Source: an uncultured Alphaproteobacteria bacterium
GTDB lineage: Bacteria > Pseudomonadota > Alphaproteobacteria > HIMB59 > GCA-002718135
Reading direction: 5' to 3'
DNA length: 64,000 nt
Assembly (NCBI GenBank): GCA_902571865.1
Contig: CACGDO010000003.1
Coordinates: forward strand, 94,099 to 158,098
In this document: positions 51,367 to 59,734 of the stretch, piece after piece
Layout: each line of letters begins with the position of its first letter
Position numbering within the stretch: position 1 is the first letter of the stretch
The notes under the pieces: model-generated
What the model was told of the DNA's origin: nothing
Seen by the model: only the letters and a program-made list of their open reading frames with translations
Databases searched by the model: none
Position numbers and translations under genes: made by a program

Positions 51367-51903
51367 ATGGAAAAATCAAACTTAAGTAACTTGATGATAA
51401 GGATCCAAAAAAACCGCGACGAAATGGCTTTTTCAGAAATTTTTGATTTTTTTGCCCCTAAAGTTAACGCCTATTTTATTCAAAATAAGATCAAGTTTGA
51501 AAGCTCTGAGGAACTTACACAGGAGGTTTTAAGCACTGTTTGGGTAAAATCCAACCTTTATGATTCAACAAAATCAGCTCTTTCGACATGGATATTTACA
51601 ATTGCAAGAAACAAAAAAATAGACTTTTTCAGGAAAAATTCAAAAATAAATTTCCAAGAAGAAGATATACGAGAGTTTCTATACCAAGATAGAGAAGTTG
51701 ACCCAATTGAAGGAAATGAGGCAAAAAAACAAATAGAAAGAATAAATAATGAGCTCGATGAACAACAAAAAATAATGATAAAAATGAACTTTTTCGAAAA
51801 TAAAAGTCATAAAAAAATTGCAGATGAGCTTGAAATTCCTTTAGGGACAGTTAAATCAAGATTAAGGCATATTTTAACAAAAATGCAGGAATTTTTAAGA
51901 TGA
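51367..51903 (+). CDS. ECF RNA polymerase sigma factor, ChrR-associated type
   Basis: Sigma2 STWIFTIARNKKIDFFRKN; sigma4 FFENKSHKKIADELEIPLGTVKSRLRHIL; overlaps ChrR-like gene. Confidence 0.88.
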   Translation: MEKSNLSNLMIRIQKNRDEMAFSEIFDFFAPKVNAYFIQNKIKFESSEELTQEVLSTVWVKSNLYDSTKSALSTWIFTIARNKKIDFFRKNSKINFQEEDIREFLYQDREVDPIEGNEAKKQIERINNELDEQQKIMIKMNFFENKSHKKIADELEIPLGTVKSRLRHILTKMQEFLR

Positions 51904-52529
51904 ATGGTACAGTAGTAAAAAATCAACTTATTTTCGATTTTGCATCAGGAATACTAGGTCCTGCAAAGTCGCTATTTGCATCAACTTATCTACAACTAAA
52001 TTCAAATGCATCTAAAATTAGCAGTACATTTGAAAATATGTTGGGTGAAAATCTTATGGATAATGAAAACATTCATCCTAAAAATTTGACGTATTCAGAC
52101 TGCATTAATAGTGAAAATATTAAATCCGCCTCAAATCTTAAGGATCCCGTAACTAGCTTCTTTGGAAACCTAAACAATTTAGATTGGAAACAAGTTTATA
52201 AAGGTTTCAAGGAGTACACTGCATCGATTGATGATAAAGACGAATTAAAGTTAATTAAAATGGACCCTGGGGTTTCTGTACCTCTGCACTCCCATGGTGG
52301 CAAAGAATATATTTTAGTGTTAGAAGGTAGTTTTTGTGATGAATATGGTGAATATTCAAAAGGCGATATTCAAATAAATGATCAAAGAATTAAACATACG
52401 CCAATAGCATCAAAGGACACAGGCTGTGTATGCTTGAGCATTACCGAAAAAGATGTAATATTTTTTGGTAAGTATGGCTCCTTCTTAAATTTATTTACAT
52501 TTATTAAATCATTTTTTAAGCAAAAATAA
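51900..52529 (+). CDS. ChrR-like cupin anti-sigma factor lacking canonical N-terminal zinc ligands
   Basis: LIFDFASGILGPAKSLFASTYLQL resembles ChrR LLxYAxGxL...ATHL; cupin VPLHSHGGKEYILVLEGSF. Confidence 0.78.
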   Translation: MNGTVVKNQLIFDFASGILGPAKSLFASTYLQLNSNASKISSTFENMLGENLMDNENIHPKNLTYSDCINSENIKSASNLKDPVTSFFGNLNNLDWKQVYKGFKEYTASIDDKDELKLIKMDPGVSVPLHSHGGKEYILVLEGSFCDEYGEYSKGDIQINDQRIKHTPIASKDTGCVCLSITEKDVIFFGKYGSFLNLFTFIKSFFKQK

Positions 52530-52553
52530 TTACATTATTATATAACATAATAC

Positions 52554-53549
52554 GTGTCTAAAATTCACGTAGATTTCATTAGAGGTAAAGAGGTTGAGAG
52601 TAGTCACCAAGTTAAAGTATTAGTAACAAATGCTAATGGTAAAACTGTATTATCTACACACAATGATAATGAATTTTTTTTCCCACGATCATCAATTAAA
52701 ATATTTCAAGCTATTCCTTTTGCAATGTCAAACGCAATCAAAAATTATAGATTAAGCAATAAACAGATAGCTTTAGCCTGTGCTTCACACAAGGGAGAAA
52801 AATTTCATATAAGAGAACTAGAAAAATGGATTTCAAAAATAAACTTAAAAACAACTAGTCTACAATGTGGTATTCATGGGCCACTAGATAAAAAGGCTTC
52901 TGAAAAAATAATACATTCTAGAAAAAAATTTAATGAACTACATAATAATTGTGCCGGCAAACACTTGGCTATGTTAACAAGTTGTTTAGTCAATAATCAT
53001 AGTATTAAAAACTATCTAGATTATAGACACACACATCAAAAAAATATTAGAAAAATTTTCAATAAATTTACTGAAAGCAAGTTATTAAAGAAAAATTTCT
53101 CTCTAGATGGATGTAGTGCTCCACAATATTCATTTAAAATTAAATCTATTTCAAAGGCTTTAAATAACTTGATTAAGAGTTATAAAAACAATTATCATTA
53201 TACTGAACAAGTAAGGACCTTAGTTAATTCAATTTTAGAAAATCCTGAATTCATTGGAGGAACTGCAAGTTTTGACACAAAAGTAATAAAAGCTTCAAAA
53301 GGAAAAATATTTTGTAAAAGTGGAGCTGAAGGTGTTTTTTTATTTGTTGATATTCAGAAAGAAATTAGTGGAGTAGTTAAAATTACAGATGGAAATGAAA
53401 GAGCTATTCCAATTGTTATAATAAAAATTTTTAAAAAGTTAAAAATTATGAATATGGAAGAGTTAAAAAATTTAGAAAAAAAAGAAAAATTTGAGCTAAA
53501 AAATCATGCAGGTAAAAAAATTGGACGTATAAGCTTTACAATGAAATGA
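52554..53549 (+). CDS. L-asparaginase II, rhizobial (R. etli AnsA) type; GTG start
   Basis: FPRSSIKIFQAIPF; ALACASHKGEKFH; LHNNCAGKHLAML; SLDGCSAP. Confidence 0.9.
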   Translation: MSKIHVDFIRGKEVESSHQVKVLVTNANGKTVLSTHNDNEFFFPRSSIKIFQAIPFAMSNAIKNYRLSNKQIALACASHKGEKFHIRELEKWISKINLKTTSLQCGIHGPLDKKASEKIIHSRKKFNELHNNCAGKHLAMLTSCLVNNHSIKNYLDYRHTHQKNIRKIFNKFTESKLLKKNFSLDGCSAPQYSFKIKSISKALNNLIKSYKNNYHYTEQVRTLVNSILENPEFIGGTASFDTKVIKASKGKIFCKSGAEGVFLFVDIQKEISGVVKITDGNERAIPIVIIKIFKKLKIMNMEELKNLEKKEKFELKNHAGKKIGRISFTMK

Positions 53550-53967
53550 AAAACAACAATATTATAATTAAAGTGGTCAAAGGTAGTCTTAGAAAGAAAA
53601 AAGCCCTCTTATTTGTCTCATTTGCAAATAAAATAATATAGTCAAAAAATAACTGAGTTAATAAAAGTAAAGTTATTAAAATAAAAATTATCAAGATTTT
53701 AATGTTTAAAAGACTTAAAATAATAATAATAACAGCAAACAAACTTGGCAAAAAACCATATATTACTATGTGAGTGGGTGGGTTATTTTTCAAATTCCAA
53801 TTTATAGACCCTATGAAAACAATTATGATTAGGCTGTAGTAAGTAATAAAACTAAGTAGATATTCTTCTTCAACTATTAAAAAATAGTATTTATCTAAAA
53901 AAGTTAAAACATATGGTATTAATCCTAAATATGAAATTAGAAATTGAAAATTAATTTTTTTTAACAT
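53536..53967 (-). CDS. DUF3429 membrane protein
   Basis: LISYLGLIPYVLTF; FIGSINWNLKNN; multi-TM. Confidence 0.7.
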   Translation of the reverse strand: MLKKINFQFLISYLGLIPYVLTFLDKYYFLIVEEEYLLSFITYYSLIIIVFIGSINWNLKNNPPTHIVIYGFLPSLFAVIIIILSLLNIKILIIFILITLLLLTQLFFDYIILFANETNKRAFFFLRLPLTTLIIILLFFISL

Positions 53968-53972
53968 TTGGT

Positions 53973-54848
53973 ATGATTGAGCAAAATATCATTTTAGAAA
54001 TTGAAAGACTTTTAGATAATAAAAAAATTATAGATAGCAAGTTATTATCAGACTCTTTTGGTATTAATTGCTTAAAAATTGTCACAAGTGATAGTAAAGA
54101 CTTTATTGTCAAATATTATTACAAAAATAATGATAAATTTAATGCAATAAAATCTGAGACAGACAATCTACTTTTTTTTAATAGACAAAAGTTTAGTCAG
54201 TTCCCAAGTATTATTAACTATAATGATAATATATTAATAATGTCATTCATAAATAATAATGATAATCAACCAAATCAAACAAATGAAGATTTATTAAATT
54301 CTATAATTTCTCTTCACTCCAATAAAAGTGAAGATTACGGTTTTAGTTTTGACACACAAATTGGTGGTTTGAGACAGATTAATTCAAGTTCTAAAAATTG
54401 GCTAGAGTTCTATAGAGATAAAAGACTAAATTACATATTTGACTTAGTTAACAAAAACCAACCTATGGATGAAACTATTAACACTAAAATTGATTTATTA
54501 ATTAAAAAGATAGATAATTTTATACCTAACAAACCAAGATCATCTCTATTACATGGTGACTTATGGGAAGGTAACATACTTTTTAAAAATAAAAAATTTG
54601 TTGGATTTATTGATCCAGGATCCTTTTATGGTCATAATGAGCTAGAATTATCTTATTTGAGATGGTTTGACCCCAAATTTATTGACGAAAATTTTTTAGA
54701 TAAATACAACGATCATATTAAGATCGATAAATATTACTTAGAATATGAACCAATTTATCAATTATATTATTCACTATTAAATGTTTATTTATGGGATAGA
54801 AGCTATATTGAGGATGTAAGTAAACTGCTGGAAAAAATTAAAATATAA
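53973..54848 (+). CDS. Fructosamine-3-kinase-like phosphotransferase
   Basis: SSLLHGDLWEGNILF catalytic loop and GFIDPGSFYGHNELELSYL; FVKYYYKNN. Confidence 0.85.
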   Translation: MIEQNIILEIERLLDNKKIIDSKLLSDSFGINCLKIVTSDSKDFIVKYYYKNNDKFNAIKSETDNLLFFNRQKFSQFPSIINYNDNILIMSFINNNDNQPNQTNEDLLNSIISLHSNKSEDYGFSFDTQIGGLRQINSSSKNWLEFYRDKRLNYIFDLVNKNQPMDETINTKIDLLIKKIDNFIPNKPRSSLLHGDLWEGNILFKNKKFVGFIDPGSFYGHNELELSYLRWFDPKFIDENFLDKYNDHIKIDKYYLEYEPIYQLYYSLLNVYLWDRSYIEDVSKLLEKIKI

Positions 54849-56734
54849 TGTGTGGAATTAATGGAATAATATTTAAAAAATCTAAGACTGACGTTTCAAA
54901 AATCCTAAAAATGAATGCACTTTTAGATCATAGAGGGCCAGACGATAGTGGATTTATTAATCATAAGAATCTTTTACTTGGTCATACTAGGTTATCTATT
55001 ATTGATACATCAAATCTTGGCTCTCAACCAATGTCTGTAGATGGAAGATATTGGATTATTTATAATGGAGAGATTTATAATTATAAAAGTTTAAGAGAAG
55101 AACTAATACTAAAGAAATATAAATTTTATTCAAATTCAGACACTGAGGTTATTCTTAATGCATATAAAGAGTGGGGGGTAGAGTCATTTCAAAAGTTTAA
55201 TGGAGAATGGTCTTTTGCAATATTAGATAAAAAAAATAATGAGGTAATAGTTTGCAGGGATGGTATTGGATATAAACCTTGTTATATATTTGATAATAAT
55301 AATTTTTTTGCATTCAGTTCTGAAATAAAAGCATTTTATGCATTAGAAAATAAAATTGAGTTTGATAACAATAATCTAGGTATAAATTCTACTACTCTAA
55401 ATAATTGTTCTAAGACAATATTTAATAATATTAATCAACTTACTCAAGGAAGATATTTAAACATAAATTTAGATAATTTAGAAAAAAAAATATTTAGATG
55501 GGACTATCCACTTAAAAGTTTACCAAAAATCAATTCAGGATTTAGACAAAATGTTAATGATTATTTTGATCTTCTATATGAATCTACGAAATTAAGATTG
55601 AAAAGCGATGTTAAAACTGGAACTTCACTTAGTGGCGGGTTGGATTCCTCCTCTATTTTCACATTGATGAATTTGATACAAAAAAAAGATAATTTAGGCG
55701 AAGATGATTTAGATTTGAACCCAATTATAATGGATTATGAAGAAATGAAAACCAAAGAAGACGCAGTTCAATTATCCAAAAAATTTAAAAGAAATTATCA
55801 AATAGTTGATTTTAAAAAGATGACTGCAGATAAAACTATGGATCTTGTTTCATCACTTGAAGTGGTAGAAGAATATTTTATGCAGTTTGAATTATATAAA
55901 AAACAAAAAGAAAAAGGAATTAAGGTTAGTCTTGATGGTCATGGGGCTGATGAATTTTTAGGATATCCAAATTGGATACCAGAATTATCTGTAGATGTTT
56001 ATAATAGTATTGCTAATAATTTTAAAATAATAAACAAATTTGGTAAAACTCAAAATATTAATAAATTTAAAAGATTATTTGGTCTGGGTGAGCAAGAGAT
56101 TGCTGCTATCTCTTTTAGATCAGTGCCAAACTTAGATTATGGGTTTAAAGGTTACCTACATACGGGTAATTTTGATTCAAGTTATCAAATTATTAATGAC
56201 GATTTGGAAGATTTAGAAAATTTTCCTTATGCATTATGTTTTACTTATTTGATGTCTTATTGTGGTTGGTTTCAGTTTTTCTTAAATAAGTGGGACAGAG
56301 CATCAATGTCAAATTCAGTTGAAGTTAGAATGCCTTTTTTAGATAATGATGTAAGATTATTTGGATTAGCATTAAGTAGTTCTAATAAGTTGAAAAATGG
56401 TTTTACAAAATCGGTGTTAAGAGAAGCTTTTAAAGAATATTTTCCTAAAAGTATGTATACACAACAATTTAAACAGGGCCTAACCATACAAAATGTTGAT
56501 TATAATGAAGATACTATAAATTTGATTTCTGAAATAATTAATGAAGATGAGTTTAAAGCAAATAATCTTTTCAATTTTAAAAACATTAATGATGATTTTA
56601 TTAATAAACAAAATTTAGATAAAATATGGTTGCTTTGTAAATATTTCTTGATGATAAAAGGTTTCAAAAATAGATATGATTCTATTAATATTGATTTGAA
56701 AGCTAAAGAGAAAAGTAATTTATTAAATTCTTAA
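54848..56734 (+). CDS. asnB: Asparagine synthase (glutamine-hydrolysing) family
   Basis: MCGINGIIF with Cys2, LDHRGPDDSGF, YNGEIYNYKSLREEL; GTSLSGGLDSSSIF; VSLDGHGADEFLGYPNW. Confidence 0.93.
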   Translation: MCGINGIIFKKSKTDVSKILKMNALLDHRGPDDSGFINHKNLLLGHTRLSIIDTSNLGSQPMSVDGRYWIIYNGEIYNYKSLREELILKKYKFYSNSDTEVILNAYKEWGVESFQKFNGEWSFAILDKKNNEVIVCRDGIGYKPCYIFDNNNFFAFSSEIKAFYALENKIEFDNNNLGINSTTLNNCSKTIFNNINQLTQGRYLNINLDNLEKKIFRWDYPLKSLPKINSGFRQNVNDYFDLLYESTKLRLKSDVKTGTSLSGGLDSSSIFTLMNLIQKKDNLGEDDLDLNPIIMDYEEMKTKEDAVQLSKKFKRNYQIVDFKKMTADKTMDLVSSLEVVEEYFMQFELYKKQKEKGIKVSLDGHGADEFLGYPNWIPELSVDVYNSIANNFKIINKFGKTQNINKFKRLFGLGEQEIAAISFRSVPNLDYGFKGYLHTGNFDSSYQIINDDLEDLENFPYALCFTYLMSYCGWFQFFLNKWDRASMSNSVEVRMPFLDNDVRLFGLALSSSNKLKNGFTKSVLREAFKEYFPKSMYTQQFKQGLTIQNVDYNEDTINLISEIINEDEFKANNLFNFKNINDDFINKQNLDKIWLLCKYFLMIKGFKNRYDSINIDLKAKEKSNLLNS

Positions 56735-57783
56735 ACACACGGGTTCGGATCTGACAAATGAATATCTTCAATTTCTTTTAAAACCTCTTGTGATAAAGTA
56801 ATATCAATACTGTCAATATTTTCTTTAAGTTGCTCCATTGTTGTAGCACCAATTATATTACTAGTAACAAAAGGACGATCGTTAACAAAAGCATTAGCAA
56901 ATGTTGAGGGTGCCATTCCATGTTTTTGAGCAAGTTTGAAATATTTTTCAATTGCTTTTTCGCCTCGTTCAGTATGATGTCTAGAAAATCGTCTTGGCCA
57001 AAGAGTATACCTTGCTTTCTTTGGATTTTTACCACCAATATATTTTCCACTTAATCTTCCTCCAGCTAAAGGTGAATACGCAAGTAAACCACAATTTTCT
57101 CTAATTGAAACTTCTGAGTTATGAATATCGAAAACACGGTTTACCAAACTGTAGACATTCTGTATTGACATCATTCGGGGAAGTTTTTTTTCTTTAGAAA
57201 TTTGAAGGTATTTCATAACACCCCAAGGTGTTTCATTAGATAAACCAACATATCTAATCTTTCCTGCTTTTACAAGCTGATCTAAATTATATAAAACCTC
57301 TTCAACAGTGGTCCAATCATTGTCACTAGCATCGTATTCAAAATCTAAAATTCCAAACTTTGGCACGTTTCTCTCGGGCCAGTGTAATTGGTATAAATCA
57401 ATATAATCAGTTTTTAATCTTTTAAGGCTTTCATCTATTGCAGCATTCATATTTTTTTTATCAAAACCTAAACTTTTTGATCCTTCTCTTATCCACTCAA
57501 GACCATCTGATTTTGAAGCTATTTTTGAAGCTAAAATAATTTTGTCTCTATTTTTTCTATCTTGAAACCAATTTCCAACTATTTCCTCTGTCTTTCCATA
57601 TGTTTCTTTTCTAGGCATAACAGCATATAACTCAGCTGTGTCAAAAAAATTGACACCTCTTTCAACAGCATAATCCATTTGTTCAAAACCTTCTTCTTGA
57701 CTGTTTTGCTCACCAAAAGTCATTGTACCTAAACAAATTACACTTACATCAATATGTGTATTACCTAATTTTCTATATTTCAT
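56731..57783 (-). CDS. Aldo/keto reductase (Tas-like), copy 1
   Basis: YRKLGNTHIDVSVICLGTMTFGEQN; DYIDLYQLHWPER; AYSPLAGGRLSGKY. Confidence 0.93.
   Translation of the reverse strand: MKYRKLGNTHIDVSVICLGTMTFGEQNSQEEGFEQMDYAVERGVNFFDTAELYAVMPRKETYGKTEEIVGNWFQDRKNRDKIILASKIASKSDGLEWIREGSKSLGFDKKNMNAAIDESLKRLKTDYIDLYQLHWPERNVPKFGILDFEYDASDNDWTTVEEVLYNLDQLVKAGKIRYVGLSNETPWGVMKYLQISKEKKLPRMMSIQNVYSLVNRVFDIHNSEVSIRENCGLLAYSPLAGGRLSGKYIGGKNPKKARYTLWPRRFSRHHTERGEKAIEKYFKLAQKHGMAPSTFANAFVNDRPFVTSNIIGATTMEQLKENIDSIDITLSQEVLKEIEDIHLSDPNPCV
56810..57134. repeat. 325-bp perfect direct repeat, copy 1 (identical to 57881-58205)
   Basis: Base-by-base comparison, constant offset 1071 bp. Confidence 0.96.
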
Positions 57784-57801
57784 TTTTTATATTCATAGTT
57801 A

Positions 57802-58851
57802 TTACACGCAAGGATTAGGATCATAAAGATGAATATTTTCAATCTCCTGTAAAATATCATCCGTTAAGGTTATATCAATGCTGTCAATATTTTCTTTAAG
57901 TTGCTCCATTGTTGTAGCACCAATTATATTACTAGTAACAAAAGGACGATCGTTAACAAAAGCATTAGCAAATGTTGAGGGTGCCATTCCATGTTTTTGA
58001 GCAAGTTTGAAATATTTTTCAATTGCTTTTTCGCCTCGTTCAGTATGATGTCTAGAAAATCGTCTTGGCCAAAGAGTATACCTTGCTTTCTTTGGATTTT
58101 TACCACCAATATATTTTCCACTTAATCTTCCTCCAGCTAAAGGTGAATACGCAAGTAAACCACAATTTTCTCTAATTGAAACTTCTGAGTTATGAATATC
58201 GAAAATTCTATTTACTAAACTATAAACATTTTGAATAGACATCATCCGTGGTAAATTTTTTTCTTCTGATAACTTCATATATTTCATGACACCCCATGGT
58301 GTTTCGTTAGATACACCTATGTGCCTTACTTTACCTTTTTTAATTAAGTCTTGGAGACAAGATAAAACCTCTTCTAGCTCAACCCATGAATCTTCAGGAT
58401 CATATTCAAAATCTAATTTTCCAAATTTTGGTACCTTTCTCTCTGGTGCGTGAAGTTGGTATAAATCAATATAATCAGTCTTTAATCTTTTAAGACTTCC
58501 ATCTATTGCAGCATTGATATTTTTTTTATCAAAGATAAGATTTTGTCCTCCATCTCTTATCCAGCTGTTGCCTTCACTTTTAGCACAAATTTTAGTTGCT
58601 AAAATTACGTCTTTTCTTTTATTATTTTGACTAAACCAATTACCAATAATTTCCTCTGTTTTGCCATACGTTTCAGCTCTAGTGGGTATAGAATAAACTT
58701 CAGCTGTATCGAAAAAATTTACACCTCTCTCAAATGCATAATCCATCTGTTCAAAGCCATCGTCTTGATTATTTTGTTCTCCCCAAGTCATAGTACCTAG
58801 ACAAATAACGCTCACATCTAAATCTGTTGTCCCTAGTTTTCTATACTTCAT
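57802..58851 (-). CDS. Aldo/keto reductase (Tas-like), copy 2
   Basis: YRKLGTTDLDVSVICLGTMTWGEQN; DYIDLYQLHAPER; AYSPLAGGRLSGKY. Confidence 0.93.
   Translation of the reverse strand: MKYRKLGTTDLDVSVICLGTMTWGEQNNQDDGFEQMDYAFERGVNFFDTAEVYSIPTRAETYGKTEEIIGNWFSQNNKRKDVILATKICAKSEGNSWIRDGGQNLIFDKKNINAAIDGSLKRLKTDYIDLYQLHAPERKVPKFGKLDFEYDPEDSWVELEEVLSCLQDLIKKGKVRHIGVSNETPWGVMKYMKLSEEKNLPRMMSIQNVYSLVNRIFDIHNSEVSIRENCGLLAYSPLAGGRLSGKYIGGKNPKKARYTLWPRRFSRHHTERGEKAIEKYFKLAQKHGMAPSTFANAFVNDRPFVTSNIIGATTMEQLKENIDSIDITLTDDILQEIENIHLYDPNPCV
57881..58205. repeat. 325-bp perfect direct repeat, copy 2
   Basis: Identical to 56810-57134. Confidence 0.96.
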
Positions 58852-58921
58852 ACTATTTTTACAAAATGCCTTGAAATTGTCGGATTTATAGCGATATTAG
58901 TAATAATTAAAAGGAGAAATT

Positions 58922-59674
58922 ATGGCTTTAGACTTTAATCAACGATCTTATACTAAATCAGTAGATCAGGCAGCAATTGATGAAGGCTTGAGAGCGTATA
59001 TGCTTAAAGTCTACAATTACATGACAATTGGCTTGTTACTTACTGGATTTATTGCTTACTTTTTTGGAAAAGCATCAATAGTTACAAACGAGATGGGTCA
59101 AATTGTAGGAGTAACTCAAGTGGGTGCATTGCTTTTTGGATCTCCACTAAAATGGGTTGTTATGCTAGCTCCACTAGGATTTGTATTTTATTTAAGTGCT
59201 AGAATTAATAGAATGTCAGTATCGGCTGCACAGATAACCTTCTGGTTATTTGCAAGTATAATGGGCCTATCTCTTGCTTCAGTATTTATTGAATTTACTC
59301 AAACCTCTATTGCGAGAGTATTTTTTATTACAGCAAGTACGTTTGGAGCAATGAGCATATATGGCTACACGACAAAAAGAGACTTAACAAAACTTGGTGG
59401 TTTCTTATTTATGGGACTCATTGGTATTATTATTGCAAGTGTTGTTAATATTTTTGTCGGGTCAACAGCTTTACAATTTGCAATCTCGGTTATTGGTGTT
59501 CTGGTTTTTGTTGGACTAACAGCATATGATACACAAAACATCAAAAATATGTATTACGGCGGTGATAGTGAAGAAATAGGATCAAAAAAAGCATTGATGG
59601 GTGCATTAAAATTGTATTTGGACTTCATCAACCTATTCATTTTATTACTACAATTATTTGGTCAAAGAAGATAA
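58922..59674 (+). CDS. Bax inhibitor-1/YccA family membrane protein
   Basis: LRAYMLKVYNYMTIGLLLTGFIAYFF; YTTKRDLTKLGGFLFMGLIGIIIAS; LTAYDTQNIKNMYY; ALKLYLDFINLFILLL. Confidence 0.96.
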   Translation: MALDFNQRSYTKSVDQAAIDEGLRAYMLKVYNYMTIGLLLTGFIAYFFGKASIVTNEMGQIVGVTQVGALLFGSPLKWVVMLAPLGFVFYLSARINRMSVSAAQITFWLFASIMGLSLASVFIEFTQTSIARVFFITASTFGAMSIYGYTTKRDLTKLGGFLFMGLIGIIIASVVNIFVGSTALQFAISVIGVLVFVGLTAYDTQNIKNMYYGGDSEEIGSKKALMGALKLYLDFINLFILLLQLFGQRR

Positions 59675-59705
59675 TTCTTTAAAAAACTAAATATATTTTT
59701 ATTAT

Positions 59706-59734
59706 ACCCAGTCTTTAAAGGACTGGGTTTTTTT
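59706..59734 (+). terminator. Intrinsic terminator whose T-tract directly abuts the next ATG
   Basis: ACCCAGTC-TTTAAAG-GACTGGGT-TTTTTT then ATG at 59735. Confidence 0.88.

Noticed and set aside
56853-58121. Two identical 65-aa minus ORFs (56853-57050 and 57924-58121) as possible novel duplicated genes
   Set aside because: Out-of-frame ORFs that exist only because of the 325-bp perfect repeat in the aldo/keto reductases.
58861-58921. RpoH-type promoter ahead of the Bax-inhibitor gene (CTTGAAA...)
   Set aside because: The -35-like CTTG is present but the -10 spacing and sequence do not fit convincingly by eye.
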